NCBI GenBank assembly: GCA_020054095.1
Contig: JAGVMA010000058.1
Location: 1 to 33,891 of the forward strand
Reading direction: 5' to 3'
From: Bacteroidia bacterium
GTDB lineage: Bacteria; Bacteroidota; Bacteroidia; JADZBD01
DNA: 33,891 nucleotides
Part shown: positions 24,142 to 33,620 of the stretch, in pieces
Numbering within the stretch: position 1 is the first letter of the stretch
Layout of the letters: each line of letters starts with the position of its first letter
Made by a program: the position numbers and the translations under genes
The notes under the pieces: generated by a model
Told to the model about the DNA's origin: nothing
Databases searched by the model: none
The model's input: only the letters and a program-made list of their open reading frames with translations

Positions 24142-25722
24142 ATGAGCGTTAAAAACTTGACCAGGAAAGCGCTGATATTTTCAGCCCTCGCTGCTTTAAC
24201 AGTAGCTTGTAATAAAGAAACCTCTCCCATAACAGGATGGGATTATAATGATGCCGATAATGGCGGATTTGAGGTTTTACCATACACGGAACAGGAAACA
24301 GGACCAGGACTTGTATTAATAGAGGGCGGCCGTTTTACTATGGGCCGTGTTGAACAGGATGTTCAATACGATTGGAACAATATTCCGCGCACGGTAACTG
24401 TATCATCATTTTACTTAGATGAAACAGAAGTGCGTAATCTCGACTGGTTAGAATACCTTTGGTGGTTGCAACGCGTTTATGCGTTTGACGATGTATTTAA
24501 AGAAGTATTCATTAAAGCATTGCCGGATACATTAGTATGGCGCGATCCACTTGCTTATAACGAACCTTATGTAGAGTATTACCTCCGCCATCCGGCTTAC
24601 CGCGATTATCCTGTGGTAGGTGTTAACTGGTTACAATGTAACGATTTTTGTACTTGGCGTACAGATCGCGTGAACGAGTACATCTTAATCCGCGAAGGCA
24701 TTTTTGATTGGGACTTAGGACAAACACTTGCTAATAACTTTAATACCGATGCCTATTTAGCAGGTAAATTTACGGGTAATGTAAAACAAAATATACCAAA
24801 ACCCGATGGAACCGATCGTCCGGTAAAAATGGAAGATGGTATTTTATTACCGAAGTATCGCCTACCCACAGAGGCAGAGTGGGAATTTGCATCTTTTGGC
24901 TTAATCGGCAACATGTCGCCTGATTACATTATTAAAGAACGTAAAATTTACCCATGGACCGGGCAAGCTATACGTAACCCCGAAGAAAAATTCATTGGTG
25001 ATTTCTTAGCCAACTTTAAACGCGACAAAGGTGATAACATGGGTATTGCCGGTAAATTGAATGATGCCGGAGATATTACTACACCTGTTTTCTCATACTG
25101 GCCTAATGATTATGGATTATATAACATGGCAGGTAACGTGAGTGAGTGGGTTTTAGATACTTATCGTGATTTATCTCCTGAAGATTTCTCTGACTTCCGC
25201 CCATTTCGTGGTAATGTGTTTCAAACATGGATGAAAGACTCAGCAAACGCTAATGATATGATGGTTGACCAAGGTGATTCATTGATTTATGATGCTGAAG
25301 GCAACTTAGTTACTCGTCCGGGCATGTTACTAAAACGGAATGTTGACATCAAATACAAAGACGACCATTTAGATGAGCGCAGAAACTATAAATATGCCGA
25401 CTATATTAACTACTTGGATGGTGACCATAAAAACTCATCTATGTTCTATGATGTGGATGTTCCTCAGGATAATCCAAACTACTTGATGTATCAATACCCT
25501 ATTTCAAAAGATAAGCAACAACAGCCGCGCGAAGAGTTCCAATCATCTATGATAAACAACAAATCGAAAGTTTACAAAGGCGGTTCATGGAAAGATCGCG
25601 CATACTGGATGAGCCCTGGCACACGCAGATATCTTGATCAAAGACAATCTACTGCTTATATCGGCTTCCGTTGCTGCATGACTCGTGTAGGTAGCCCAAT
25701 CGGAAACGGTGGAAAAAAATAG
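24142..25722 (+). CDS. gldJ: gliding motility lipoprotein GldJ
   Basis: A 526-residue lipoprotein (signal ending LAALTVAC, lipid Cys23). The mature start has the GldJ-type TGWDYNDADNGGFEV, then a formylglycine-generating-enzyme (SUMF1) fold from about 55 to 515: LVLIEGGRFTMG, SSFYLDETEVRN, YPVVGVNWLQCNDFCTWR, YRLPTEAEWEFAS, NMAGNVSEWVLD, KVYKGGSWKDRAYW and IGFRCCM. GldJ stabilises the GldK ring component of the T9SS/gliding machinery and is not a true sulfatase-modifying enzyme. It is downstream of a PorP-like gene and immediately upstream of murF, a pairing also seen in gliding bacteria. The large insert between 240 and 470 is normal for GldJ. Symbol assigned on fold, signature and neighbour; GldK would be the main alternative. 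Confidence 0.88.
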   Translation: MSVKNLTRKALIFSALAALTVACNKETSPITGWDYNDADNGGFEVLPYTEQETGPGLVLIEGGRFTMGRVEQDVQYDWNNIPRTVTVSSFYLDETEVRNLDWLEYLWWLQRVYAFDDVFKEVFIKALPDTLVWRDPLAYNEPYVEYYLRHPAYRDYPVVGVNWLQCNDFCTWRTDRVNEYILIREGIFDWDLGQTLANNFNTDAYLAGKFTGNVKQNIPKPDGTDRPVKMEDGILLPKYRLPTEAEWEFASFGLIGNMSPDYIIKERKIYPWTGQAIRNPEEKFIGDFLANFKRDKGDNMGIAGKLNDAGDITTPVFSYWPNDYGLYNMAGNVSEWVLDTYRDLSPEDFSDFRPFRGNVFQTWMKDSANANDMMVDQGDSLIYDAEGNLVTRPGMLLKRNVDIKYKDDHLDERRNYKYADYINYLDGDHKNSSMFYDVDVPQDNPNYLMYQYPISKDKQQQPREEFQSSMINNKSKVYKGGSWKDRAYWMSPGTRRYLDQRQSTAYIGFRCCMTRVGSPIGNGGKK

Positions 25723-25746
25723 ATAATCATTTAGCTACATTTTATT

Positions 25747-25785
25747 AACAAGTCCTCCTCTCAAAGGGAGGACTTGTTATTTTTG
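25747..25785 (+). terminator. intrinsic terminator between gldJ and murF
   Basis: Arms 25747-25758 (AACAAGTCCTCC) and 25767-25778 (GGAGGACTTGTT) form a 12-bp stem with an 8-nt loop, followed by ATTTTTG. It ends only about 10 bp before the murF ATG. The TATTTTTG at 25778-25785 also fits the -7 promoter consensus, so the same bases could start a nearly leaderless murF transcript; this second role is speculative. Confidence 0.85.
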
Positions 25786-25788
25786 CCC

Positions 25789-27105
25789 ATGCCAACTTCC
25801 ATTTCCGATTTATATACCATCTACAGAAAATACCAAAAAGTTTGCACCGATACTCGCAAGCTTGTGCCCAACTCAATATTCTTTGCATTAAAAGGAGATA
25901 AGTTTAATGCAAATGAATTTGCCGAAAAAGCGCTGAAAGAAGGTTGCAGCTATGCAGTAATAGATGATGCGAAATATAAAAAAGGCAATAAATATATTGT
26001 GTTTGATGATGTGTTAACTGCTCTTCAGGATTTGGCAAAATACCACCGCTCAATGCTAACTATACCTATTATTGGCATTACAGGATCAAATGGTAAAACA
26101 ACTACAAAAGAATTAGTGCGTAATGTACTCGCAAAAAAATATCGCACACTTGCCACAGAAGGAAACTTAAACAACCATATAGGTGTGCCGTTAACAATTT
26201 TATCAATTACTGATGAATACGAAATTGCGATAATTGAAATGGGTGCAAATCACCAAGGAGAAATAGAAGCACTTTGCAATATTGCCAAACCCGATTTTGG
26301 TTTAATAACAAACATAGGGAAAGCGCATTTAGAAGGATTTGGCGGAATTACTGGCGTATTAAAAGGCAAAACTGAATTATACCAGCACTTGCAAAAAAAT
26401 AACGGCACCGCATTTTTATATGCCGATAACCCTACGCTGATGAATGTAGCAAAAGGAATGGAACTCTGTACTTATGGAGCATCGGGGCTTTGCAACTTAG
26501 CCGGAAGGTTAATTAATTCAGATAATTTTATTGAATTAAAATGGAGAGGAAAAAAAGACCCTCTCTCGCTTGACGAAAAACCGGTTATAACAACCCAGCT
26601 TACCGGCAAACACAATTACGAAAACATACTTGCCGCATGTTGTATAGGAAATTATTTTAATATTTCTGTAACCGATATTAATGCTGCCATAACCGAGTAT
26701 CTGCCTGCAAATTACCGTTCACAAATAATAAAAAAAGGAACGAATCTTATTTTTATGGACGCATATAACGCAAACCCAACAAGCATGAGCGCTGCAATAG
26801 AATACTTTGCAGCTAATCCGCAAAAAGAAAAATTAGCAATACTTGGCGACATGTTTGAATTAGGAGCATTTGCCGATGAAGAACATAAGGCAATTTTAAA
26901 ACTGCTGAAAGAAAAAAATTTAAAAAATGTGATTTTAGTCGGGCCTAATTTTGTTAAACAAAGCAAAGGAAGCAGTTCGTTCAAAACATTTAACACTACT
27001 GAAGAAGCTGCAAAATTTGTAAAACAGCAGAAAATAAAAAACACATACATTCTTGTAAAAGGCTCGCGCGGTATGAAGTTAGAAAACGTGTCTGAAGCAA
27101 TTTAA
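25789..27105 (+). CDS. murF: UDP-N-acetylmuramoyl-tripeptide--D-alanyl-D-alanine ligase
   Basis: A 438-residue Mur ligase that adds D-Ala-D-Ala to the UDP-MurNAc-tripeptide, the last cytoplasmic step of peptidoglycan precursor synthesis. ATG 25789 gives MPTSISDLYTIYRKYQK; an in-frame TTG further up would start inside the terminator stem. Motifs: KVCTDTRKLVPNSIFFALKG (MurF N-domain), GITGSNGKTTTKE (P-loop, 96-108), TEGNLNNHIGVPLT, EMGANHQGEI (Mg-binding), NIGKAHLEGFG, KHNYENILAA, then FMDAYNANPTSMSAAI and LGDMFELG. It heads a run murF-pabB-tilS with gaps of 9-16 nt. Read-through past the terminator or a promoter inside it is needed for expression. Confidence 0.96.
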   Translation: MPTSISDLYTIYRKYQKVCTDTRKLVPNSIFFALKGDKFNANEFAEKALKEGCSYAVIDDAKYKKGNKYIVFDDVLTALQDLAKYHRSMLTIPIIGITGSNGKTTTKELVRNVLAKKYRTLATEGNLNNHIGVPLTILSITDEYEIAIIEMGANHQGEIEALCNIAKPDFGLITNIGKAHLEGFGGITGVLKGKTELYQHLQKNNGTAFLYADNPTLMNVAKGMELCTYGASGLCNLAGRLINSDNFIELKWRGKKDPLSLDEKPVITTQLTGKHNYENILAACCIGNYFNISVTDINAAITEYLPANYRSQIIKKGTNLIFMDAYNANPTSMSAAIEYFAANPQKEKLAILGDMFELGAFADEEHKAILKLLKEKNLKNVILVGPNFVKQSKGSSSFKTFNTTEEAAKFVKQQKIKNTYILVKGSRGMKLENVSEAI

Positions 27106-27121
27106 TGTAAACTGTATTTTA

Positions 27122-28270
27122 ATGAATACAGACTTTCAATCTTTACTATCGAATAAATATGTTTGTGTTTTAAATGGAAATAACACATCAAGTTCATTTG
27201 TTGCTACCGGCAACGCTGATTCAAAAACAGTAAAGTCAATAGCCGAAATAGAGAAAGGTAAAAACTATTTTGGATACATCTCTTACGATTACAAAAACAA
27301 AATTGAGTATCTCACATCCTGCAATATTGATCATTTAAACTTTGACGAACTGTTTTTTTTCGAGCCGATAGAATTACAGCATTTTAATACGCCAATACAT
27401 TTATCATCAATAAGCAATACAATATCTAATGCCGCAATAGAAATAAAACAAAGGGTTTCGAGGCAAGAATACATTTCAACAGTAAGTAAATTAAAAGAGC
27501 ACATTTCCAAAGGCGATATTTATGAGATAAACTATTGCATTGAGTTTTATGCAGAAAACGCTATGATAAATCCTTTATCGGTTTACAAGAAATTAAATCA
27601 AATTTCAGAAGCGCCTTTTTCGGCATTCCTTAAACTGAATGATAAATACATTATCTCATCGAGCCCTGAGAGATTTATTCAAAAAAAGGGAAATGAAATA
27701 ATTTCACAACCAATAAAAGGCACTGCAAGGCGAGATGACGAAAAAAATGCTGACGATATTTTAAAGGAAGAATTAAAAAACAGCTTAAAAGACAAAACAG
27801 AGAATGTTATGATTGTTGATCTGGTGAGAAACGATTTGTCAAAAATAGCCAAACGCGGAACAGTAAAAGTGGACGAATTATTTGGGCTGTACTCATTTAA
27901 ACAAGTGCATCAATTAATTTCAACAATAAGTAGCGAGTTAAATGAGCAGTTTGATTTTAAAGACATAATACACGCATTGTTCCCAATGGGCTCAATGACT
28001 GGCGCACCAAAAATAAAAACAATGCAGCTAATTGAACAATACGAAAAAACAAAGCGAGGGGTTTACTCCGGTGCGCTTGGATATATAGGCGAAAACGGAA
28101 ATTTTGATTTTAGCGTTGTGATAAGAAGCATATTATACAACAGTAAAAACAAGTATTTATCGTTTATGGTTGGCAGTGCCATCACAGCCCAATCTAATGC
28201 AGAGCAAGAGTATGAAGAATGTTTGCTTAAAGCAAAAGCTATGTTTGAAGTTTTAAGAGATAATAACTAA
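27122..28270 (+). CDS. pabB: aminodeoxychorismate synthase component I
   Basis: A 382-residue chorismate-using enzyme giving 4-amino-4-deoxychorismate for p-aminobenzoate and folate. The catalytic part runs from about 112 (SRQEYISTVSKLKEHISKGD) to the end. SSSPERF (179-185), QPIKGTARRDD (196-206), MIVDLVRNDLSK, HALFPMGSMTGAPK and RGVYSGALGYI are all present. Lys199 in PIKGT separates PabB from anthranilate synthase, which has PIAGT. The N-terminal 100 residues are shorter than in the E. coli enzyme. The glutamine amidotransferase partner (PabA) is not in the window. It starts 16 nt after murF and is followed by tilS after 9 nt. Confidence 0.92.
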   Translation: MNTDFQSLLSNKYVCVLNGNNTSSSFVATGNADSKTVKSIAEIEKGKNYFGYISYDYKNKIEYLTSCNIDHLNFDELFFFEPIELQHFNTPIHLSSISNTISNAAIEIKQRVSRQEYISTVSKLKEHISKGDIYEINYCIEFYAENAMINPLSVYKKLNQISEAPFSAFLKLNDKYIISSSPERFIQKKGNEIISQPIKGTARRDDEKNADDILKEELKNSLKDKTENVMIVDLVRNDLSKIAKRGTVKVDELFGLYSFKQVHQLISTISSELNEQFDFKDIIHALFPMGSMTGAPKIKTMQLIEQYEKTKRGVYSGALGYIGENGNFDFSVVIRSILYNSKNKYLSFMVGSAITAQSNAEQEYEECLLKAKAMFEVLRDNN

Positions 28271-28279
28271 ATTAGAACG

Positions 28280-29605
28280 ATGGTAGAGCAACTTAAAAAC
28301 TTTATAGCATCAGAAAAATTATTTACTGCTGATGACAAAATTTTACTCACCGTTAGCGGTGGAGTAGATTCGGTAGTAATGGCTGAACTATTTCACAAAG
28401 CAGAATTAAAGTTTGCAATAGCACATTGCAATTTTATGTTGCGTGGAAAAGAAGCTGATGATGATGAAAAATTTGTGGAGCAATTGGCAAAGAAATACAA
28501 AGTGTTATTTGCTTGCGAACATTTTGATACTGGAAAATATGCGGCAGAAAACAAACTATCTATTCAAACGGCAGCCCGCAAACTACGATACAATTGGTTT
28601 AATGATATACTAAAAAAACAAAAACTGAATTACATTGCAACTGCTCACCACAAAAACGATGTGCTCGAAACCATGCTCATTAATTTTACCAGAGGCACGG
28701 GTATTGCCGGACTTCACGGTATTTTACCAAAACAAGGCAACATAATAAGGCCACTTTTATTCGCTACAAAAGATAACATTGAACGATTTGCAAAGGAAAA
28801 CAACCTTCCATTTCGATACGATAGCAGTAACAGTTCAGAAAAATACGTGCGAAACAAAATAAGAATGCGTATCATTCCGTTACTGCAAGAAATTAACCCG
28901 TCTATTGAATACACTGCCATTCAAACTTCAAAAAATTTATATGCATCTGAATTGATTTTAAAAAATCATCTGCAGGCAGAACGTCAGCGCTGCATTGAAA
29001 CAAGAGGCAAAAAAATTAACATTAATATAAAAAAACTAAAACAGCTAAACCCGCTTAGCACTTATTTGTTTGAGTTTTTACGCGAATATGGATTTAACTA
29101 TAAATTGACTGAGCAAATTTGCGAATCAATAAATGAAACACCGGGCAAAAAATTTTACTCTGAATCTCATAAACTGATTAAAGACCGAGAGTATTTAATT
29201 TTATCAGAAATAAAAGGCGATGACGAAACCGAAGATGTTTTCGTTAAAAAAACTGAAAAGAAAATTAATTCGCCATTAAAACTTGTGATCGAAAAACAAG
29301 CAATAAATAAAAAATTCACCATTCCATCGGCCAATAATATTGCCTGCTTAGATTATGATAAATTAAAATTTCCGCTAAAGCTGCGCAGGTGGCTGTTTGG
29401 CGACAGGTTTGTGCCGCTTGGTATGACAGGGAAAAAGAAAGTGAGCGATTTTTTAATTGATAATAAGATTAATGTAGATGATAAAGAAGGAGTTTGGTTA
29501 CTGCAATCGGGGCACGAAATATGCTGGGTTATAGGCCACCGAATTGACGACCGCTACAAGATTACACCCGAAACAAAAAAAGCATTTGTAATTGAACTTA
29601 AATAA
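28280..29605 (+). CDS. tilS: tRNA(Ile)-lysidine synthetase
   Basis: A 441-residue enzyme that attaches lysine to C34 of the CAU-anticodon isoleucine tRNA, switching it from Met to Ile decoding; it is essential. The PP-loop is LLTVSGGVDSVVMAELF (SGGVDS at 26-31), followed by AIAHCNFMLRGKEAD, IATAHHKNDVLETMLINFTRGTG, and YVRNKIRMRIIPLL. The C-terminal TilS domain begins near 365 (LKLRRWLFGDRFVPLGM) with KKVSDFLIDNKI and ends CWVIGHRIDDRYKI. The length matches long TilS with both tRNA-binding C-terminal domains. The next gene's ATG overlaps its stop (TAATG). Confidence 0.96.
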   Translation: MVEQLKNFIASEKLFTADDKILLTVSGGVDSVVMAELFHKAELKFAIAHCNFMLRGKEADDDEKFVEQLAKKYKVLFACEHFDTGKYAAENKLSIQTAARKLRYNWFNDILKKQKLNYIATAHHKNDVLETMLINFTRGTGIAGLHGILPKQGNIIRPLLFATKDNIERFAKENNLPFRYDSSNSSEKYVRNKIRMRIIPLLQEINPSIEYTAIQTSKNLYASELILKNHLQAERQRCIETRGKKININIKKLKQLNPLSTYLFEFLREYGFNYKLTEQICESINETPGKKFYSESHKLIKDREYLILSEIKGDDETEDVFVKKTEKKINSPLKLVIEKQAINKKFTIPSANNIACLDYDKLKFPLKLRRWLFGDRFVPLGMTGKKKVSDFLIDNKINVDDKEGVWLLQSGHEICWVIGHRIDDRYKITPETKKAFVIELK

Positions 29606-30147
29606 TGCAGGAAGAAAAAATACTATTTGAAGAAAAACAGTTTTTAGGGTTCAATAAATTTTCAATAATCCGAAGAATGATTATTTGCCTGTTTTGTTTC
29701 ATTGCATACTATTGGTCGCAAAACCCAAAACCGGTTGAAGTATCGGGCATACAAATTGGCTCCTACCCTATTGATACTATTCCTAATTCAGGAGAATTAT
29801 TTTTTCTATTAGGCATAATACTTCTTATAGTTTCGGCATTATTGGTTTTTGTAAAACACCTGCACACCACCACCACCGAAAAAAAAATAATTCTTGTTGG
29901 CCTTTGGACAAAGCGCGGAGTGGTACACATTAATTTTGCAGATATCGTTTCAGTAAAAAAAATCAAATACACTAATCTCAGTTTGAAACAGCCCGTTTTT
30001 AATTTGCACAGCAAAGGAGCAATAAAATTTTATACTTCGGGTAACGAAGCCATAGAACTGATTGATAAAGAAGGTAACACTTATAGAATTGGCAGCCAAC
30101 GCGCGAACGAATTTTACGAAATTGTAAAAAATCAACTAAAAACTTGA
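29605..30147 (+). CDS. membrane protein with C-terminal PH-like domain, function unknown
   Basis: A 180-residue protein with two transmembrane helices, about 21-38 (SIIRRMIICLFCFIAYYW) and 66-85 (FFLLGIILLIVSALLVFV). A soluble C-terminal region follows: KKIILVGLWTKRGVVHINFADIVSVKKI, then AIELIDKEGNTYRIGSQRANEFYEIVKN. The beta-strand pattern with a terminal helix of the form A-x-E-F-x-E-x-V resembles bacterial PH/PH-like domains, but this is inferred from pattern only. The ATG overlaps the tilS stop. I know of no tested function. Confidence 0.7.
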   Translation: MQEEKILFEEKQFLGFNKFSIIRRMIICLFCFIAYYWSQNPKPVEVSGIQIGSYPIDTIPNSGELFFLLGIILLIVSALLVFVKHLHTTTTEKKIILVGLWTKRGVVHINFADIVSVKKIKYTNLSLKQPVFNLHSKGAIKFYTSGNEAIELIDKEGNTYRIGSQRANEFYEIVKNQLKT

Positions 30148-30206
30148 TTTTGTGGTTTTGGCACATTACATTAGCTATTTAATTGCTAACCCTAAAACTG
30201 CTGCCT

Positions 30207-30503
30207 ATGTCAACCACTGTTCCAGTAATTCCACAAAGTATCAGTAAAGAAACTGTTGCATCGCTTAAATTTCCGGATGCAGAAGTGCTGCAAAATGCCG
30301 ATGAAATAAAAAAACGCAGAGCCGAACTTGAACGTGCTTTATCGCTCGGCAATATTGAGCACGGGAAAGTTAAAATTGTTTTTGAAGATGATGATGGCTA
30401 CAAACAAGTGGAAACTACCGTGTGGGGCTTAACCGATAAACGCGTGATTTTAAAAGGCAGCATTCACATTCCTATCCAGCGCATTCACATTGTAAAGATT
30501 TAA
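30207..30503 (+). CDS. small conserved cytoplasmic protein, function unknown
   Basis: A 98-residue protein from ATG 30207; an in-frame TTG at 30183 would add eight residues that look unnatural. It has a predicted N-terminal helix (DAEVLQNADEIKKRRAELERALSLG) and a beta-rich second half (KVKIVFEDDDGYKQVETTVWGLTDKRVILKG, HIPIQRIHIVKI). No signal or membrane segment. Conserved-looking charged features suggest a small nucleic-acid- or protein-binding domain, but I do not recognise it. It is 59 nt after the preceding gene on the same strand and just before the promoter of the DsbD gene. Confidence 0.6.
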   Translation: MSTTVPVIPQSISKETVASLKFPDAEVLQNADEIKKRRAELERALSLGNIEHGKVKIVFEDDDGYKQVETTVWGLTDKRVILKGSIHIPIQRIHIVKI

Positions 30504-30567
30504 ATTCCCTTAGCCAATTGCTAATTATTGTTAAAATGGGTAAAATACTAATGTTGCACCTATATTA

Positions 30568-30602
30568 TTGCGTAGTAGTTTTATATCAATAAATTATCTT
30601 TG
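30568..30602 (+). promoter_or_regulatory. promoter of the DsbD gene
   Basis: TATCTTTG (30595-30602) is an exact match to the Bacteroidota -7 consensus TAnnTTTG. A TTG at 30568-30570 lies 24 nt upstream, one more than usual. Transcription would start near 30608 and give a leader of about 12 nt before ATG 30620. Confidence 0.5.
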
Positions 30603-30619
30603 ATGACCAACAAAAAATT

Positions 30620-32710
30620 ATGCGAAAACAACTGTTATTAATTCTCACCTCCTTTTTAACTCTCAACTTTTTTACCACACATGCACAAGTTAAAATGCCT
30701 GTGAAATGGAATTATTCAGTAAAAAAAACAGCCGATTGCGAATACGAATTAATTTTTACAGCCACTATGGAAAACGGCTGGCACCTCTATTCGCAAATAC
30801 CTACCGAAGATGGCCCGTTACCTACGGTTTTTATTTTTGACAAATCAGCATCGTACAAATTGGTGGGCAAAACCATTGAGCCGAAGCCCATTTCATTACC
30901 CGAACCGGCATTTAACAATGCGATTATCAACTATTTTGAAAAATCGGTAAGTTTTAAACAGAAAATAAAATCACTTACCGATGGAAGCATAACCATAAAA
31001 GGAAATATTGAAGGCATGACTTGTAACGAAGCGCAATGCATACCTTTTACTCCGCCTTTTGATTTTGAATTTAAAATTACCGATGCAAAAAAATGCGTTG
31101 ACACAAATATTGATTCACAAAATAAAAACTCAAGCGATTGTTTTTGTGATACTGCTGCCATTTTAAAAATGGTCAGTACGCAAAAAAACAATTCAGCACC
31201 CGATACATCATCGGCTAACACCTCAGCACAAAAAACAGAAAACAAAGCACCTGCCGAAAACGAAAAAGTATCCGATAAATCGTGGATTGGAATTTTTATT
31301 GAAGGATTTTTAGGCGGCCTACTTGCACTACTTACCCCTTGTGTTTTTCCAATGCTTCCCATGACGGTTAGTTTCTTCATCAAACAAAGTAAAACCAAAG
31401 TAAAAGGAATTTCTAACGCACTTATATATGCCGGCTCTATCATGGCCATATACGTTACTTTAGGATTAGGCGTAACCCTCATTTTTGGCTCCGATGCCCT
31501 TAATGCACTCTCAACCAATGTGTGGTTTAATATTTTCTTTTTTGCACTGCTTGTAGTATTTGCCGCATCGTTTTTGGGCGCATTTGAAATTACACTACCA
31601 AGCTCATTTGTAAATAAAATTGATGCCGCATCAGACAGAGGCGGATTAATAGGAATTTTCCTGATGGCATTTACATTATCGCTTGTTTCATTTTCATGTA
31701 CAGGGCCTATTATTGGAACATTGCTTGTTGAAGCTGCATCCAAAGGAACTGTATCAGGGCCGTTCTGGGGGATGTTCGGATTTTCATCCGCCTTAGCACT
31801 TCCTTTCGGATTGTTTGCAGCTTTCCCTGCATGGCTTAATACCCTGCCTAAATCGGGTGGTTGGTTAAATTCTGTAAAAGTGTTTCTCGGGTTTTTAGAA
31901 TTGGCGTTAGCATTAAAATTTTTATCCAATGCCGATTTAGTAGTACAAGCCGGTTACATTACACGCGAAGTATTTTTAGTTTGCTGGATTGTAATTTTCG
32001 GATTACTCGGAATGTATTTAATGGGCTGGTTTAAATTAGCACACGATAGCGATGTAAAATACCTTTCAGTTTTCAGGCTATCCACTGCTATTTTAGTTTT
32101 TTCATTCACCGTTTACCTCATACCCGGTTTGTGGGGCGCACCTTTAAAACTCATAAGCGGCTTTCCGCCTCCGGGCTTTTACAGCGAATCGCCTAACGGT
32201 TTTGGTAGTAGTGGCGGGCACCATTCAACCTCCGGTTTACCCGAACATGCACACAGCGGCCCACACGGCATAACCACCTTTGATAATTACGAGTATGCTT
32301 TGGCTTATGCTAAATCAGTAAAAAAACCATTGCTTTTAGACTTCACAGGCTGGGCATGTGTTAATTGCCGCAAAATGGAAGAGCAAGTTTGGTCAGACCC
32401 AAAAGTGAAAGAAAAATTAAACAACGATGTAGTATTAGTTTCACTATATGTGGATGAAAAAACCGAACTACCAGCCAGCGAACAAAAAGAAGTGGACTGG
32501 AATGGCAAACGCACACTTAAAACCATAGGCAATAAATGGAGCTATTTGCAAGCCACCAAATACCAATCAAATGCGCAGCCACAGTATTGGATTGTAGATT
32601 ACGATGGAACTCCAATGCACGAATATGCCAGCTACGACCCTAACATACAAAAGTACCTCGATTGGATTGACAGAGGCATAGCAGCATTTAAAAAACGTAA
32701 GGGCAACTAA
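30620..32710 (+). CDS. dsbD: thiol:disulfide interchange protein DsbD (CcdA-type transporter with thioredoxin domain)
   Basis: A 696-residue three-domain protein that carries electrons from cytoplasmic thioredoxin to periplasmic and outer-envelope thiols. Signal 1-22. The N-terminal DsbD-alpha-like domain (about 23-155) ends with [10 protein letters not shown], Cys135 and Cys140. Eight membrane helices (about 222-505) hold Cys241 ([12 protein letters not shown]) and Cys360 ([12 protein letters not shown]). The C-terminal thioredoxin domain (about 555-696) has WACVNC, Cys580 and Cys583. Two unusual features: a Cys-x-Cys pair (174-176, SDCFCD) and Cys159 in the linker before the membrane part, and a His-rich linker (533-549, [16 protein letters not shown]) before the thioredoxin domain. 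A matched dimerisation-like hairpin at 32731-32766 follows. Confidence 0.93.
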   Translation: MRKQLLLILTSFLTLNFFTTHAQVKMPVKWNYSVKKTADCEYELIFTATMENGWHLYSQIPTEDGPLPTVFIFDKSASYKLVGKTIEPKPISLPEPAFNNAIINYFEKSVSFKQKIKSLTDGSITIKGNIEGMTCNEAQCIPFTPPFDFEFKITDAKKCVDTNIDSQNKNSSDCFCDTAAILKMVSTQKNNSAPDTSSANTSAQKTENKAPAENEKVSDKSWIGIFIEGFLGGLLALLTPCVFPMLPMTVSFFIKQSKTKVKGISNALIYAGSIMAIYVTLGLGVTLIFGSDALNALSTNVWFNIFFFALLVVFAASFLGAFEITLPSSFVNKIDAASDRGGLIGIFLMAFTLSLVSFSCTGPIIGTLLVEAASKGTVSGPFWGMFGFSSALALPFGLFAAFPAWLNTLPKSGGWLNSVKVFLGFLELALALKFLSNADLVVQAGYITREVFLVCWIVIFGLLGMYLMGWFKLAHDSDVKYLSVFRLSTAILVFSFTVYLIPGLWGAPLKLISGFPPPGFYSESPNGFGSSGGHHSTSGLPEHAHSGPHGITTFDNYEYALAYAKSVKKPLLLDFTGWACVNCRKMEEQVWSDPKVKEKLNNDVVLVSLYVDEKTELPASEQKEVDWNGKRTLKTIGNKWSYLQATKYQSNAQPQYWIVDYDGTPMHEYASYDPNIQKYLDWIDRGIAAFKKRKGN

Positions 32711-32730
32711 TTTTCCTTATTTTTGGCTTC

Positions 32731-32766
32731 ATTTTTGAAAGGCAGTAGCAATTGCTTTTCAAAAAT
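32731..32766 (+). terminator. terminator-like hairpin after dsbD
   Basis: ATTTTTGAAAGGCA (32731-32744) pairs with TGCTTTTCAAAAAT (32753-32766) over 14 bp, including one G-T pair, around an 8-nt loop. The stem is largely A/T and there is no long T tail, so this is a probable but not certain terminator between dsbD and the hydrolase gene. Confidence 0.6.
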
Positions 32767-32873
32767 AAACTCATACTTTAGAATCATGAAATAGCCATAT
32801 ACCTTATGCGTACCTGCAAAAATGAATATGGCGTACTCCATTTGACAACTATTAAATCATAAACTAAATACAA

Positions 32874-33593
32874 ATGAAAAAATTAATACTCCCCACTTTA
32901 CTTGCACTAATAAGCGCAAGTTCAATTTTTGCACAAAAAACAATAACATTTTTATCTGGCGATGGCGTTACAATAACTGCCGATGAATATTTTGTTAACG
33001 ACTCACTCCCTTGGATGCTACTTTGCCACCAAGCGAGCTTTAGCCGTGGTGAATACCAACAAACGGCAAAAAAATTTAACAAACTTGGCTATAACTGCAT
33101 GGCTGTAGATTTGCGCTCGGGCTTTGAGTGTAACAATGTGAAAAACAATACTGCCGAAGATGCCGACAAAAAAAATAAACCCACCGAATATTTAGATGCC
33201 GAACAAGATATTGTGGCTGCTATTGACTATTTATTTGAGCGCGGAAAAAGCAAAAAAATAGTTTTAGTGGGCAGTTCTTATTCAGCATCATTGGTGCTTA
33301 AACTTGCAGTTGATAACGAAAAAGTTTCAAAAGTATTAGCATTTAGCCCCGGTGAATATTTTGGCAAAAAACTAACCTTAAAAACATCTATCACTGATTT
33401 AAACATACCCGTTTATGTTGCCTGCTCTGCTAAAGAGCGCGAAAAAGTAGGCGATTTGGTAAAAGATGTGGTAAGCACCAAGAAAACCATTTACGCCCCA
33501 TCAGAAGGTGGCGAACACGGCTCTAAAGCATTATGGAAAACAAACCCTAACGCTACCGATTATTGGATGTCAATAATGATGTTTTTGAAGTAG
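32874..33593 (+). CDS. exported alpha/beta hydrolase (dienelactone-hydrolase-like)
   Basis: A 239-residue protein with a signal peptide (KKLILPTLLALISASSIFAQ, cleavage near 20) and one alpha/beta hydrolase domain. The strand and oxyanion region is WMLLCHQASFSRGEYQQ. The nucleophile elbow is VLVGSSYSASLVLKLA, with Ser135 as likely nucleophile and Ser in place of the final Gly of GxSxG. The catalytic His is probably His215 in EGGEHGSKAL. An acid is likely near residues 185-195 but I cannot fix it. Substrate unknown; exported members of this fold act on esters or peptides. It lies 163 nt after dsbD. The inverted repeat at 33621-33684 follows its stop. Confidence 0.85.
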   Translation: MKKLILPTLLALISASSIFAQKTITFLSGDGVTITADEYFVNDSLPWMLLCHQASFSRGEYQQTAKKFNKLGYNCMAVDLRSGFECNNVKNNTAEDADKKNKPTEYLDAEQDIVAAIDYLFERGKSKKIVLVGSSYSASLVLKLAVDNEKVSKVLAFSPGEYFGKKLTLKTSITDLNIPVYVACSAKEREKVGDLVKDVVSTKKTIYAPSEGGEHGSKALWKTNPNATDYWMSIMMFLK

Positions 33594-33620
33594 TGATAAT
33601 GTTTTTAATAATCACTTGCC

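Noticed and set aside
30931-31929. 332-residue open frame antisense to dsbD
   Set aside because: It lies wholly inside a clear DsbD gene; its Ser/Asn/Pro-rich low-order composition is that of a reverse-frame shadow, with no signal, domain or start context.
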